Origin: Paraglaciecola arctica
GTDB taxonomy: Bacteria; Pseudomonadota; Gammaproteobacteria; Enterobacterales; Alteromonadaceae
Assembly (NCBI RefSeq): GCF_018861065.1
Contig: NZ_JAHKQO010000019.1
Coordinates: 154,961-218,960, forward strand
Length of the DNA stretch: 64,000 nucleotides
Reading direction: 5' to 3'
The translations under genes were made by a program, and so were the position numbers. Numbering within the stretch: position 1 is the first letter of the stretch; each line of letters begins with the position of its first letter. Under the pieces are notes generated by a model. That model made no database searches and was not told the DNA's origin. It saw only the letters and a program-made list of their open reading frames with translations. Shown piece after piece: positions 18,353 through 27,662 of the stretch.

Positions 18353-19451
18353 ATGTTTGAAATCAACCCTATACACAATGCGCTAGCAGATATAAAACAA
18401 CGTGCTGAATCGCTTCGGGGGTATCTTTGACTATGATCAAAAGAAAGAACGTCTTGAAGAAGTGAATCGCGAATTAGAAAGTCCGGATGTGTGGAATCAA
18501 CCTGAGCGTGCACAAGCTTTAGGTAAAGAAAAAGTCGCCCTTGAATTGGTCGTTGAAACTATAGAATTATTAGAGCAGGGCAGTGAAGACGTCGAAGGAT
18601 TAGTTGAACTAGCTGTTGAAGCTGAAGATCAAGATACCTTTGATGAAGCCCAGTCTGAATTAGCCGAATTGATGAAAAAGCTCGAAGTGCTTGAGTTTAG
18701 GCGCATGTTCTCTGGCCCCAATGACGCCAATTATGGGTATATAGATATTCAGTCTGGCTCGGGTGGTACAGAAGCTCAAGATTGGGCCAACATGTTACTG
18801 CGCATGTATTTACGTTGGGGCGAAGCCCATGGATTTAAAACAGAATTAATTGAAGTTTCTGACGGCGATGTAGCCGGTATCAAAAGTGCTACGATTAAGT
18901 TTAGCGGTGAGTATGCCTTTGGTTGGATCCGCACTGAAACAGGTGTACATCGTTTAGTCAGAAAATCGCCGTTTGATTCTGGTAGTCGCAGGCATACCTC
19001 TTTCGCCTCGGTTTTTGCTTATCCAGAAGTGGATGACGATATTGAGATTGAAATTGATCCCTCAGAATTACGCATCGATACCTATCGCGCTTCAGGGGCA
19101 GGTGGACAACACGTCAACCGTACCGACTCAGCTGTGCGGATTACTCATGAACCCACTAATATAGTGGTGCAGTGTCAAAATGACCGTTCACAGCATAAAA
19201 ACAAAGCACAGGCTATGAAACAGTTAAAGGCCAAGCTGTATGAACATGAGATGCTTAAACAGAATGAAGAAAAACAAATCATGGAAGATGGCAAATCCGA
19301 CATAGGTTGGGGAAGCCAAATTCGCTCATATGTATTAGATGATTCACGCATAAAAGATTTACGTACTGGGGTGGAAAGCCACAATACACAAGCCGTATTA
19401 GACGGCGATTTAGACAAATTTATTCAAGCCAGCTTAAAATCTGGTCTGTAA
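18353..19451 (+). CDS. prfB: Peptide chain release factor 2 (programmed +1 frameshift)
   Basis: RF2 recognises UAA and UGA stop codons. Translation starts at ATG 18353, runs 25 codons to CTT 18425-18427 and meets an in-frame TGA at 18428-18430. A +1 shift resumes at GAC 18429 and continues to 19451, giving 365 residues, exactly the E. coli RF2 length. The shifted frame contains the GGQ loop ([16 protein letters not shown]) and an SPFDS-type tripeptide motif ([11 protein letters not shown]). The slippery site matches the classical autoregulatory site, so low RF2 favours frameshifting and more RF2. lysS follows 34 bases later, the conserved prfB-lysS order. Confidence 0.97.
18416..18431 (+). 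promoter_or_regulatory. RF2 programmed +1 frameshift site
   Basis: The site reads CGGGGGTATCTTTGAC. The GGGGG Shine-Dalgarno-like element lies just upstream of the slippery CTT and the TGA stop followed by C, a poor termination context. This differs from E. coli only in the base before the G run. Confidence 0.96.
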
Positions 19452-19485
19452 TACCTTACTCAGCAAAGAAATATCAGGAAAGTTG

Positions 19486-21030
19486 ATGACCGAACAAACA
19501 CAAGATGAAAATAAGTTGATTGCAGAGCGCCGCGCTAAGCTTTCTCAAATAAGAGAAAACTGCGAATCCAATGGTTTTCCCAATACCTTTCGTCGTGAAT
19601 TTTACAGTGATGAATTGCAGCAAGCTTTTGGTGACTATGAAAAACCGGCATTAGAAGAGCTAGGAAAAGTAGTGAGTATTGCTGGGCGAATTTTGGCTAA
19701 ACGTGGTCCGTTTTTGTCATTGCAAGATATGACGGGTCGCATACAGTCTTATGCGTCTAAAGATACTCAAAAAGATATCAAAGAACGATACGGTAGTTTA
19801 GATATTGGCGACATTATTGGAGTAAAAGGCGAGTTACACAAATCAGGAAAAGGTGATTTGTATGTAAACATGTCTGAATACCAACTATTAACTAAGTCAT
19901 TACGTCCGCTGCCAGAAAAGTTCCATGGTTTAGCCGATCAAGAAACGAAATATCGTCAACGTTATGTGGATTTGATCACTAACCAACAAACCCGAGATAC
20001 TTTTGTTATTCGCAGTAAAATAGTCAGTGGTATTCGAAACTTTTTAACCGAACGCAATTTTATGGAAGTTGAAACTCCGATGTTGCAGGTAATACCTGGC
20101 GGCGCAACAGCCAAACCTTTCACTACTCATCATAACGCTCTTGATATTGATATGTACTTGCGGATAGCCCCAGAGCTGTACTTAAAGCGTTTAGTGGTAG
20201 GGGGAATTGAGCGTGTTTTTGAAATAAACCGCAATTTCAGAAATGAAGGATTGTCGACCCGACATAATCCGGAATTTACCATGTTAGAGTTTTATCAGTC
20301 GTACGCTGATTATCATGATCTAATGAACCTAACTGAAGAAATGTTACGAAAATTAGCGCAGGATGTACTGGGTACTAGCATAGTTAAAAATACTACTAAA
20401 GACGCTGAAGGCAATGTGGTTAGTGAAGTGAACTACGACTTTGGGAAACCTTTTGCGCGTTTAACTATGAATGAAGCGGTCATTAAATACTGGCCGCAAG
20501 CCAATGTCGAAGCAATTAATGATCCTGAAAACCATTTGCCAGAATTAAAAGCCATGGCTAAACAGTTACACATCAAAGAGCCGGAAGTAGACGGAATTTG
20601 GGGTGCAGGGAAATATCTATGTGAAATTTTTGAAGCGACGGCTGAAGAAAAACTTGATCAACCTACCTTCATTACGGCATATCCTTGGGAAGTTTCACCA
20701 CTGGCCCGTAGAAACGACGAGGACAGTTTTGTCACTGACCGTTTCGAATTTTTTGTGGGCGGACGTGAGTTAGCAAATGGTTTCTCGGAGTTAAATGATT
20801 CAGAAGACCAAGCCGAGCGTTTTCGAAAGCAAGTTGAAGAGAAAGATGCTGGTGACGATGAAGCCATGCACTTTGATGAAGATTACATTCGTGCCTTGGA
20901 ATACGGCCTCCCTCCAACCGCTGGTGAAGGCATTGGTATCGATCGTTTGGTAATGTTGTTTACAGACAGCCCAACTATTAAAGACGTAATTTTGTTCCCG
21001 CATATGAAGCCAGAAGTACCAGCAGAATAA
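19486..21030 (+). CDS. lysS: Lysyl-tRNA synthetase (class II)
   Basis: The ATG at 19486 is chosen because AGGA lies upstream at normal distance; a TTG one codon earlier is also in frame. The 514-residue product has the N-terminal OB-fold anticodon-binding domain (about residues 60-150) and class II motifs: [11 protein letters not shown] with VETPML (motif 1), [16 protein letters not shown] (motif 2) and [10 protein letters not shown] (motif 3). It charges tRNA-Lys in the cytosol. It forms the conserved operon with prfB and ends at a strong terminator. Confidence 0.98.
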   Translation: MTEQTQDENKLIAERRAKLSQIRENCESNGFPNTFRREFYSDELQQAFGDYEKPALEELGKVVSIAGRILAKRGPFLSLQDMTGRIQSYASKDTQKDIKERYGSLDIGDIIGVKGELHKSGKGDLYVNMSEYQLLTKSLRPLPEKFHGLADQETKYRQRYVDLITNQQTRDTFVIRSKIVSGIRNFLTERNFMEVETPMLQVIPGGATAKPFTTHHNALDIDMYLRIAPELYLKRLVVGGIERVFEINRNFRNEGLSTRHNPEFTMLEFYQSYADYHDLMNLTEEMLRKLAQDVLGTSIVKNTTKDAEGNVVSEVNYDFGKPFARLTMNEAVIKYWPQANVEAINDPENHLPELKAMAKQLHIKEPEVDGIWGAGKYLCEIFEATAEEKLDQPTFITAYPWEVSPLARRNDEDSFVTDRFEFFVGGRELANGFSELNDSEDQAERFRKQVEEKDAGDDEAMHFDEDYIRALEYGLPPTAGEGIGIDRLVMLFTDSPTIKDVILFPHMKPEVPAE

Positions 21031-21046
21031 TTAGCAGAATCACCTT

Positions 21047-21074
21047 AAAAAGGACGCTACGGCGTCCTTTTTTT
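21047..21074 (+). terminator. Rho-independent terminator of prfB-lysS
   Basis: An 11-bp perfect stem (AAAAAGGACGC with GCGTCCTTTTT) and a 4-base TACG loop are followed by a run of T. It lies 16 bases after lysS. Confidence 0.93.
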
Positions 21075-21126
21075 GTTGTTAGGAATCGACATTTAGTTCA
21101 GTCAATTTAAACATTCGCGGTAGTAG

Positions 21127-22035
21127 TTATTCGAGCCGCTTTATTTGTTCAAACATTCGTTGGTTATAAGGCACCTCGATGTGTGATTTTGTAGCTTGGG
21201 CGCTGACATAACCATTTATAAAGGCTATTTCACTACGACGCCTCAGTTTAATATCTTGATGCATTGAGGAATAATTATTAGCAGTCGCGCTGATTACCTG
21301 TAACACATTTTTAACTAGTTCAGCGTGACTAACTGAATAACCGGCGGCATCCATCACTCTGGTAATTTCTTCACAAATTCTGTTGATAGTTTCTTGATAT
21401 TTAGGGTTCTTAAGTTCGCCATTTTTGATGTTGTGAATGGCAGTAAGTGGGTTAATCACTGCATTAACTGCTAGTTTTTTCCACAGCGCCAAACTGATAT
21501 CTTGATGCCAATGACTAGGTGGAAGAAGTGCTGAAAGTATCGGCTCAATAGCGTGTTTTACAGATTCATCAACGTCATTTATCCATCCCAAATGAGTCTG
21601 CCCTAGTCCCGTCTCTATTAGGGTATTTGTATCAGGTTTAAATGCCCCGTAACTAGTGGTCGCAGCAATCAATGGGTTGTTAGGTAACATTTCTCTTACT
21701 TGTTCTACAGTGCCCATACCGTTATGTAGCAGCACTATTATGTGCTGAGGTTGTATGTATGAATGCAACTGCTCGAGCACTACCAATACTTGATAGGCTT
21801 TGACCGGTAATATCAGTAAGTCAAATGGCTGTGGTTCACTGATGAGTGATATTTCAGGCGTCAAACAATGGGATACGCCAGATATATCTGTCACCTGTAA
21901 TGGTGATTGCTGTGATTTAACTAAATGTTGATAATCATAGCCAAGTTGCTGGCATTTAAAGCCGATTAACCCACCTATGGCTCCGCTACCAACAATGGCT
22001 AGTTTGGGGCGCGTAACGGGGGCACTATTGAGCAT
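21127..22035 (-). CDS. panE: 2-dehydropantoate 2-reductase
   Basis: PanE reduces ketopantoate to pantoate with NADPH in coenzyme A synthesis. The 302-residue product has an N-terminal Rossmann motif (GSGAIGGLIG, residues 16-25), LHNGMG in the middle, and the C-terminal catalytic helix with the conserved lysine (LWKKLAVNAVINPLTA), hallmarks of ketopantoate reductases. Its start overlaps the end of the pseudouridine synthase gene by about 11 bases, so the two are translationally coupled. Confidence 0.93.
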   Translation of the reverse strand: MLNSAPVTRPKLAIVGSGAIGGLIGFKCQQLGYDYQHLVKSQQSPLQVTDISGVSHCLTPEISLISEPQPFDLLILPVKAYQVLVVLEQLHSYIQPQHIIVLLHNGMGTVEQVREMLPNNPLIAATTSYGAFKPDTNTLIETGLGQTHLGWINDVDESVKHAIEPILSALLPPSHWHQDISLALWKKLAVNAVINPLTAIHNIKNGELKNPKYQETINRICEEITRVMDAAGYSVSHAELVKNVLQVISATANNYSSMHQDIKLRRRSEIAFINGYVSAQATKSHIEVPYNQRMFEQIKRLE

Positions 22036-22735
22036 GATCGCGTTGATAATATTTATTGACGGGCCAATTTAATGCCCAAGGCGTTGTTAATTTTGCAATT
22101 TGCTGTTGAGTCTCAGCCCTCAAAAATACCTTGCCAATAGTAGGTGGGCACATCACACAAATAGGTTGTTGTTGATAGGCGAATCGTATGCAATAAGCGT
22201 GTAGGTAGGTGCGGTCAGAGCTTTCGCCTTTGTACAGACTATCCCCTAGTATTGGACTGCCAATGCTTTTTAAGGCCACCCGAATTTGATGGGTTTTACC
22301 GGTAAGCGGTTTGACCAAAAATAACCTAAGACCTGGAGAAGTCGCAAAACTAAAAAATTGGCTGACCGCAGCTGACGTTTTACTGGTGTCTAACATCCAC
22401 TTTCCGTCTCGGACTTTTTTCATGCCGCCTGTGACGGTACCTTGTTTTTTCTTAGGTTTTTTGGACGAGAGCGCTAGATAGTATTTTTCTATGTGTTTAT
22501 GCTCGAACAAATGACCAAAAACACTCGCTGCCTCTGGGTTTTTTGCGAGAATCAATATCCCTGAAGTGATCTTGTCTAATCTATGTACCAGCCATAATTT
22601 TTCAACGTTAAGTTGTTGGCAAAGCATGGGTAAAATGCCGGATTGCTGCGTTTCATTTTGTACTGAAATAGCATAAGGTTTATTGACTATTACAAAATCT
22701 GGGTGGTCGAACAATACTTCTATCGAAGCCGACAT
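22025..22735 (-). CDS. RluA-family RNA pseudouridine synthase
   Basis: The protein has the RluA catalytic motif HRLDKITSGILIL with the active-site Asp (about residues 51-63), FEHKHIEKYYLAL, and the late KTHQIRVAL motif. It lacks an S4 domain, so it belongs with the small RluA-like group near TruC/RluE-type enzymes; the RNA target cannot be told. I use the ATG at 22735; a TTG at 22747 is also possible since the TAGG element is closer to it. It is the middle gene of an HPt-RluA-PanE run on the minus strand. Confidence 0.9.
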   Translation of the reverse strand: MSASIEVLFDHPDFVIVNKPYAISVQNETQQSGILPMLCQQLNVEKLWLVHRLDKITSGILILAKNPEAASVFGHLFEHKHIEKYYLALSSKKPKKKQGTVTGGMKKVRDGKWMLDTSKTSAAVSQFFSFATSPGLRLFLVKPLTGKTHQIRVALKSIGSPILGDSLYKGESSDRTYLHAYCIRFAYQQQPICVMCPPTIGKVFLRAETQQQIAKLTTPWALNWPVNKYYQRDHAQ

Positions 22736-22756
22736 CGAATCTATCAAGACCTATTA

Positions 22757-23305
22757 CTACTCTAACAATTGTAACGCGCGATCATAGTCCAAATTATCAA
22801 TTGCAAGTTTAAGCTCTTCAAGTTTTTCGGCAGACAAATTTAAAGACGGACCGAAGTTCTTCATTTTACTATCAGAAATAAACTCACTGCGTTTTAAGGC
22901 TGCGATTAGTATTGCTTTGTCATCTTGTTCAGGCTCAACATCTGCGGTGGCTTCGCCATTATTTTCAGCTGAATAGTTTTTCACTAGAGTTAATGTTTGC
23001 TCAAGTACATTCAAGAATTTATCGAGAGAATGCTCGGTTGTTTGATTAGCTAAATCGCCTTCAAACTCTTTACAAGCAATGTGCAATGCCTTCAAGCCAA
23101 TATTGCCACTGACACCTTTTACAGTATGCACTTCTAATTTGGCAGCACTATAATCTTGTTGGTGTATAGAGTCTTTTAGCAAAGTATCAAAATGTTGATA
23201 TTGCTTAATAAATTTATCTAAAATTTTTACAAGTAACGATTGATTACCACTAAATTGGTTCATGGCAAACTGGGTATCAAAAATGTCTGTATCAGAGCCT
23301 GTCAA
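22757..23305 (-). CDS. Stand-alone HPt phosphotransfer protein
   Basis: The N-terminal 110 residues form an HPt four-helix bundle with the phospho-accepting histidine in EVHTVKGVSGNIG (His60). The rest is an acidic linker and a helical C-terminal region (LSAEKLEELKLAIDNLDYDRALQLLE) resembling the tail found at the ends of hybrid kinases. The start is TTG, supported by GAAGGA about 8 bases upstream. Such proteins shuttle phosphate between hybrid kinases and response regulators. No partner kinase is adjacent. Confidence 0.85.
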   Translation of the reverse strand: MTGSDTDIFDTQFAMNQFSGNQSLLVKILDKFIKQYQHFDTLLKDSIHQQDYSAAKLEVHTVKGVSGNIGLKALHIACKEFEGDLANQTTEHSLDKFLNVLEQTLTLVKNYSAENNGEATADVEPEQDDKAILIAALKRSEFISDSKMKNFGPSLNLSAEKLEELKLAIDNLDYDRALQLLE

Positions 23306-23516
23306 AATGGCGATTCCTTCAAAGTAGTTCGGCTTTTTATCATCTTAGGTATTCTAACAAATAAATTGCTGAATTAGATACTCGAAATATTTTGCTGAGA
23401 TAACGGGTCGAATTAGGTTCCAATTGCAGACTATATTGGGAAGATAAACAGTCCCTAGTTACTTTATTTATAAACAGCAGGTAGACTACAACCCATAAGT
23501 AGTTTTTCTTTTTTAG

Positions 23517-25118
23517 TTGGATGGTATTTTGCAAGTAAAACAGACATCTTTTGTAGAACGTTTAAAAGTATTACAGGGCCAAGCAGTTGCACAAACTTTA
23601 ACTGCAATTCGTCACGGCGTGGAGCGTGAAACCTTACGTATTAACCCTGACGGTGGTTTGGCGCAGAGTCCACATCAAAAGGCATTGGGTTCGGCGTTGA
23701 CCCATGACTTCATTACTACTGATTTTTCCGAATCTTTGTTGGAATTCATTACACCGCCAGAAGTGTCAGTGCAAAAAACCATCGCACAATTAACTGACGT
23801 GCATAAATTTACGGTTTCTAATATAGGCGATGAACGATTATGGCCCATGAGTATGCCTTGTTTCATAGAGAATCAAGACGCTATCCCTTTGGCTAACTTT
23901 GGCTCGTCAAATGTAGGAAAAATGAAAACGCTCTATCGGGTAGGCTTAAAAAACCGCTATGGGAGTATGATGCAGGCTATTTCAGGGGTGCATTTCAATT
24001 TTTCACTTCCTGATGAATTTTGGCAAAATTGGCTAGAAAAAACTACAGGGGAGCAGGCCGATAAAGACGCAATTTCTGCTGGGTATTTTGCTTTAATTAG
24101 AAACTACCGTCGTTTTTGTTGGTTGATCCCATTTTTGTATGGTGCATCTCCTGCAATTTGTGGTTCATTTATCAAAGGCAAAGAAACTAAATTACCTTTC
24201 AAAAAATTAGGAAAGGGCACTTTTTACCTGCAGTATGCTACCTCACTTAGAATGAGTGATTTGGGATATACCAATAGCGCCCAGTCTGGTTTAAATATTT
24301 GTTATAACCAAGTCGATTCGTATATTGCTTCTTTAAGATCCGCAATTAACCTGCCTTCTGCAGTTTACCAAAAATTTGCGGGTAAAAAGGACGGAAAGTA
24401 TCAGCAATTAAATGCCAATGTGTTGCAAATTGAGAACGAATTGTATTCTCCTATTCGACCCAAACAACCCACTTTGCCATTAGAAAAACCTTCTGTGGCG
24501 CTGGATAAAAGAGGCGTAAGCTACATCGAGGTTCGAGCACTAGACGTTAATCCATTTAGTGCTATTGGTATTGAAGAAAATCAATTCTACTTTCTTGATG
24601 TTTTTTTGTTGTATTGTGTTACTCATCCAAGTGAAATGATGGATGCAGAGCAATACCATGAAACAGAGTTGAATTTACGTGCGGTGGTAGATCACGGTCG
24701 TGATCCTCAAATTATGCTCTCTAATGAAGGGCAATCTCTGGGCTTAACGACTTGGGCTCTGCAGTTGTTCACTGATATGCATAAAGTGGCTTTGGTGCTT
24801 GATGAAGCAAATAATACTGATAAGTTTACAACTGCGTTGCAGCTTGAAAAACAAAAAATACTCGATCCCAGTTTGACCCCTTCCGCCAAAATCTTACACC
24901 AATTAGTCAGTCAAGAATGTGACAATGGAACCTTAGGATTAGCTTTGGCAGAAGACTATAAAAAACAACTGCTAGAGTCTGACTATCAATTTATGGACGC
25001 TGAAGTTTTGGCTGAGCACGCCAGATTGTCAATTGAAAAACAACATATTATTGAACAGCAAGATAAAGTTTCGTTTGACGATTTTCTAAGTAGTTATTTT
25101 TCGGTTGCAGATGTTTGA
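23517..25118 (+). CDS. gshA: Glutamate-cysteine ligase
   Basis: GshA makes gamma-glutamylcysteine, the first step of glutathione synthesis. The 533-residue length is near the E. coli enzyme (518). The typical start GVERETLRINPDG, FSESLLEFITPP and SGVHFNFSLP are present, with the later YIEVRALDVNPF region of the active site. No ATG is available: TTG at 23517 or TTG at 23529 must be used, so the exact N-terminus is uncertain. The gene is divergent from the HPt gene. Confidence 0.95.
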   Translation: MDGILQVKQTSFVERLKVLQGQAVAQTLTAIRHGVERETLRINPDGGLAQSPHQKALGSALTHDFITTDFSESLLEFITPPEVSVQKTIAQLTDVHKFTVSNIGDERLWPMSMPCFIENQDAIPLANFGSSNVGKMKTLYRVGLKNRYGSMMQAISGVHFNFSLPDEFWQNWLEKTTGEQADKDAISAGYFALIRNYRRFCWLIPFLYGASPAICGSFIKGKETKLPFKKLGKGTFYLQYATSLRMSDLGYTNSAQSGLNICYNQVDSYIASLRSAINLPSAVYQKFAGKKDGKYQQLNANVLQIENELYSPIRPKQPTLPLEKPSVALDKRGVSYIEVRALDVNPFSAIGIEENQFYFLDVFLLYCVTHPSEMMDAEQYHETELNLRAVVDHGRDPQIMLSNEGQSLGLTTWALQLFTDMHKVALVLDEANNTDKFTTALQLEKQKILDPSLTPSAKILHQLVSQECDNGTLGLALAEDYKKQLLESDYQFMDAEVLAEHARLSIEKQHIIEQQDKVSFDDFLSSYFSVADV

Positions 25119-25129
25119 TCTAAACCTTT

Positions 25130-25159
25130 AAAAAAAAAAGCCTGATAAAAATCAGGCTT
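25130..25159 (-). terminator. Hairpin with T-tract on the minus strand after gshA
   Basis: AAGCCTGA (25138-25145) pairs with TCAGGCTT (25152-25159). The A10 run lies before the stem on the plus strand, giving the T-tract to a minus-strand transcript. On the plus strand it may still work as a weak terminator for gshA through pairing, but the U-tract is short. Confidence 0.5.
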
Positions 25160-25217
25160 CAAAGCTACTACCAGGGAAAACACATAATAACTAGAACACG
25201 TTAATTAAGAGTAGGAT

Positions 25218-25862
25218 ATGAATAAAAAGTTCACAAAGAAACAGCATATTTTTGTTGTTGTTTTTATCACAATGGTTAGCACCTTATTTTTAGGGGCTTG
25301 CACTACCACTCCTCCCCAAAATATTAGTAACATTTGTGATATTTTTACCGAAAAGCGAGACTGGTTCGAGACGGCGACCGACATGAGAGAAAAATGGGGG
25401 GTACCAATTCACGTACCTATGTCGATTATGTACCAAGAAAGTTCATTTAAAGCGAAAGCTCGTCCTCCGAAAGATTACTTCTTTTTTGGGTTAATACCTT
25501 GGGGGCATGTGAGTAGTGCCTATGGTTATTCACAAGCAAAAACTCCGACTTGGGATGACTATAAACGAGAAACCGATAACTCTTGGGCTGAACGTTCAGA
25601 TTTTAGCGATGCCATGGATTTTATGGGATGGTTTATTAGCAAAACCAATAAAGTCAACGGGGTGTCTAAATGGAATGCTGAATTGCAGTACCTTAACTAT
25701 CATGAAGGGTGGGGCGGGTATAGCCGCGGCAGTCATAATAACAAAGCATGGTTGAAGGACGTAGCAAAAACCGTTAATGCACGAGCTCTGAGATATGCGA
25801 CCCAACTCAAAACTTGCGAAGAAGAGTTGTCTAAAGGCTGGTTTTGGAGGCTATTTAGTTAA
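25218..25862 (+). CDS. SLT-domain lipoprotein (putative lytic transglycosylase)
   Basis: The 214-residue product starts with a lipoprotein signal peptide and lipobox LGAC, with Cys28 followed by Thr, which predicts the outer membrane. The domain has MYQESSFKAKARP, in which the Glu matches the catalytic acid of SLT-family transglycosylases, followed by SSAYGYSQAKTPTW and a late NYHEGWGGYSRGS. This supports peptidoglycan cleavage. The gene stands alone and ends near a terminator. Confidence 0.85.
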   Translation: MNKKFTKKQHIFVVVFITMVSTLFLGACTTTPPQNISNICDIFTEKRDWFETATDMREKWGVPIHVPMSIMYQESSFKAKARPPKDYFFFGLIPWGHVSSAYGYSQAKTPTWDDYKRETDNSWAERSDFSDAMDFMGWFISKTNKVNGVSKWNAELQYLNYHEGWGGYSRGSHNNKAWLKDVAKTVNARALRYATQLKTCEEELSKGWFWRLFS

Positions 25863-26003
25863 TCATTCGATAAAATGTAGTGCAGCGCCAGTCTCAAAGT
25901 TACGCAGATATTGCTTAGGAAGTTTATTGCTCTGTACTACATTGTATAACCCGCGCTGTTTGTGTATCTACATGGTAAAGGTTTTATAGTCAGCTAATCT
26001 ATT

Positions 26004-26034
26004 TACCTCAAACAACTCTGAGGTATTTTATTTT
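26004..26034 (+). terminator. Rho-independent terminator after the SLT lipoprotein
   Basis: TACCTCA (26004-26010) pairs with TGAGGTA (26019-26025) and is followed by TTTTATTTTATT. It overlaps the last codons of the convergent minus-strand gene. Confidence 0.7.
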
Positions 26035-26754
26035 ATTCTTGAACCCATTAAATAGTTTCTTGACCAATTTTTCACTTCTTGGATCGCTAATGCTAACCGT
26101 CATATTTGGCAGTGAATAAAAATCACTTATTTCTTGATGTGCTTTAAGTTCTAGTGGCATAAAACACAATCCAAAGTCCTTACCTAAGGTTTTACCAGTA
26201 TTGTATTCTAGTTCAAGACTAACAAAACGCTGAAAATCGGCATCCGCAGTTGTCTGACAAATAACCAATAAGTGAAACTCTTGTTTTGAACTCAAAGTTG
26301 CAGATATTTGTTGTAGCGCAGAATTCATAAGGTTCAAGTTAGAAGTCGGTTTTTGAATACTACTATTGCCAGTACATAACATTGTGACTTCAGAGCTTAA
26401 TATTGCGTGATGCATATCGCATGATGCGACTAGGTTGTTTAGTCTGCGCACTTGCTTAAGTAGTGCTTTGAGTTTGAGATCAACCGAAGACACGCGGCCT
26501 TGGTTAACCGCATTAACTTTGCGGTGATCATGGTCAACCGCTATCACTTTATGACCCAAAGCCGCTAGTCCAATTCCAGTTGCAGCACCTGTTGTACCAA
26601 GACCAATGACACTAATTTTTAAACTATAGCGGCTGCTAGGTAAACGCTGACTTTTGTTCTGATCGTAACCCACAGTTAGAATTTTACTCAGCCCGTAGAG
26701 CTTAGGGTTAGTGGTTTGGGTGCTGGTTGAATAGTTAGATATTTGCTCAAACAT
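26008..26754 (-). CDS. Orphan UDP-glucose/GDP-mannose dehydrogenase-like NAD-binding domain
   Basis: This 248-residue protein has a 46-residue polar N-terminal extension and then the N-terminal NAD-binding domain of the UDP-glucose/GDP-mannose dehydrogenase family: KISVIGLGTTGAATGIGLAALGHKVIAVDHD (read in parts), VNQGRVS, and STL-type core segments. The central and C-terminal domains that hold the catalytic Cys are missing, and the normal NPEFLREG-type segment reads MPLELKAHQE. It therefore cannot be a normal dehydrogenase. It may be a degenerate regulatory relative or a gene remnant that has kept an open frame. It is divergent from the H-NOX operon. Confidence 0.75.
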   Translation of the reverse strand: MFEQISNYSTSTQTTNPKLYGLSKILTVGYDQNKSQRLPSSRYSLKISVIGLGTTGAATGIGLAALGHKVIAVDHDHRKVNAVNQGRVSSVDLKLKALLKQVRRLNNLVASCDMHHAILSSEVTMLCTGNSSIQKPTSNLNLMNSALQQISATLSSKQEFHLLVICQTTADADFQRFVSLELEYNTGKTLGKDFGLCFMPLELKAHQEISDFYSLPNMTVSISDPRSEKLVKKLFNGFKNKIKYLRVV

Positions 26755-27119
26755 GGAAATTACTCACTTTAGTTACACTTATGCTAGTCATATAGACATT
26801 TTTATTAAATCGAGTGAGTTATAGCAGTAATCATTCCAAGTGTGTTTTTGTATATAAAATCAATGGTTTACGTTTGTTTTGGGAGGTGAGTAGCTTATGT
26901 AGCTGTGTAACCTGTAATTAAGTGTTTCAATATTGCGACTTAATTCTTTGTGCTAGCCGCTAGTGTAGGAGTTGACAAATATGTCTAGATAGCGGGTTCT
27001 TAACAAGGTGATGGGTCCAATTTATACTGATGTAACTCATTAATTTATATATAATTAATAACTGGAAAATTAAAAAAAAGTAACCAATACTAATTTCAAA
27101 TTTTCAAAAGAGATTGCTT
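26755..27119. other. Divergent intergenic region before hnoX
   Basis: 365 bases with no convincing gene. It should contain promoters for both flanking genes. A TTGACA lies at 26973-26978 but no good -10 box follows at standard spacing. Segments near 27040-27110 are AT-rich. Confidence 0.4.
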
Positions 27120-27662
27120 ATGAAAGGTATAGTGTTCGTAAAATTTAATGAATTTATTGAAGAGCTTTGGGGAGATGAATTTTGGGATACACTGCTCGAT
27201 GAAGCAGATTTACCCAGTGAAGGCATATATACCTCTGTAGGCACTTATGACGATCAAGAGTTATTCACACTTATTCAACTAGTGGTAGAGAAAAAAAATA
27301 TATCATCCAAAGACGCACAATTTGCATTTGGGAAATGGGTTTTCAAAGAGTTATATAATGTTGCTCCTGCAGGTGCGCATGACTTTAAAGACGTATTTGA
27401 GTTTTTACATGCAGTCCAAGACTTTATTCATGTAGAAGTAAAGAAACTCAATCCAGATGCGTTATTGCCCGAGTTCGAATTCTTGTCTGAAACCGCAAAC
27501 ACTTTGTCGTTTAATTACCTATCACCTCGTAAACTATGTTTCTTCTGCGAAGGTATAGTTCATGGTTTAGCAGAGCATACTGGGCAACAAATAACAGTCT
27601 CTCAGCTGGAATGTGAGCACGAGGGAGATAATCGCTGTGTTATTGAGGTAGTGAAAATTTGA
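27120..27662 (+). CDS. hnoX: H-NOX heme nitric oxide sensor
   Basis: H-NOX proteins bind NO at a heme and regulate a partner enzyme. The 180-residue product starts MKGIVFVKFNEFIE, the classical H-NOX start. The predicted proximal heme ligand is His104 in FIHVEVKKLNPDALLP, and the YxSxR heme-propionate motif is Y133-L-S135-P-R137. The ATG at 27120 is chosen over a TTG at 27114 because it begins the conserved sequence. The stop overlaps the start of the kinase gene, giving a translationally coupled pair. Confidence 0.95.
   Translation: MKGIVFVKFNEFIEELWGDEFWDTLLDEADLPSEGIYTSVGTYDDQELFTLIQLVVEKKNISSKDAQFAFGKWVFKELYNVAPAGAHDFKDVFEFLHAVQDFIHVEVKKLNPDALLPEFEFLSETANTLSFNYLSPRKLCFFCEGIVHGLAEHTGQQITVSQLECEHEGDNRCVIEVVKI

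Noticed and set aside
23340..23534. Minus-strand 64-residue frame upstream of gshA
   Set aside because: It covers the gshA/HPt intergenic region and promoter area; composition and lack of ribosome site suggest chance.
26973..27110. Possible riboswitch or structured RNA before hnoX
   Set aside because: I could not find a conserved stem pattern or known aptamer motif.
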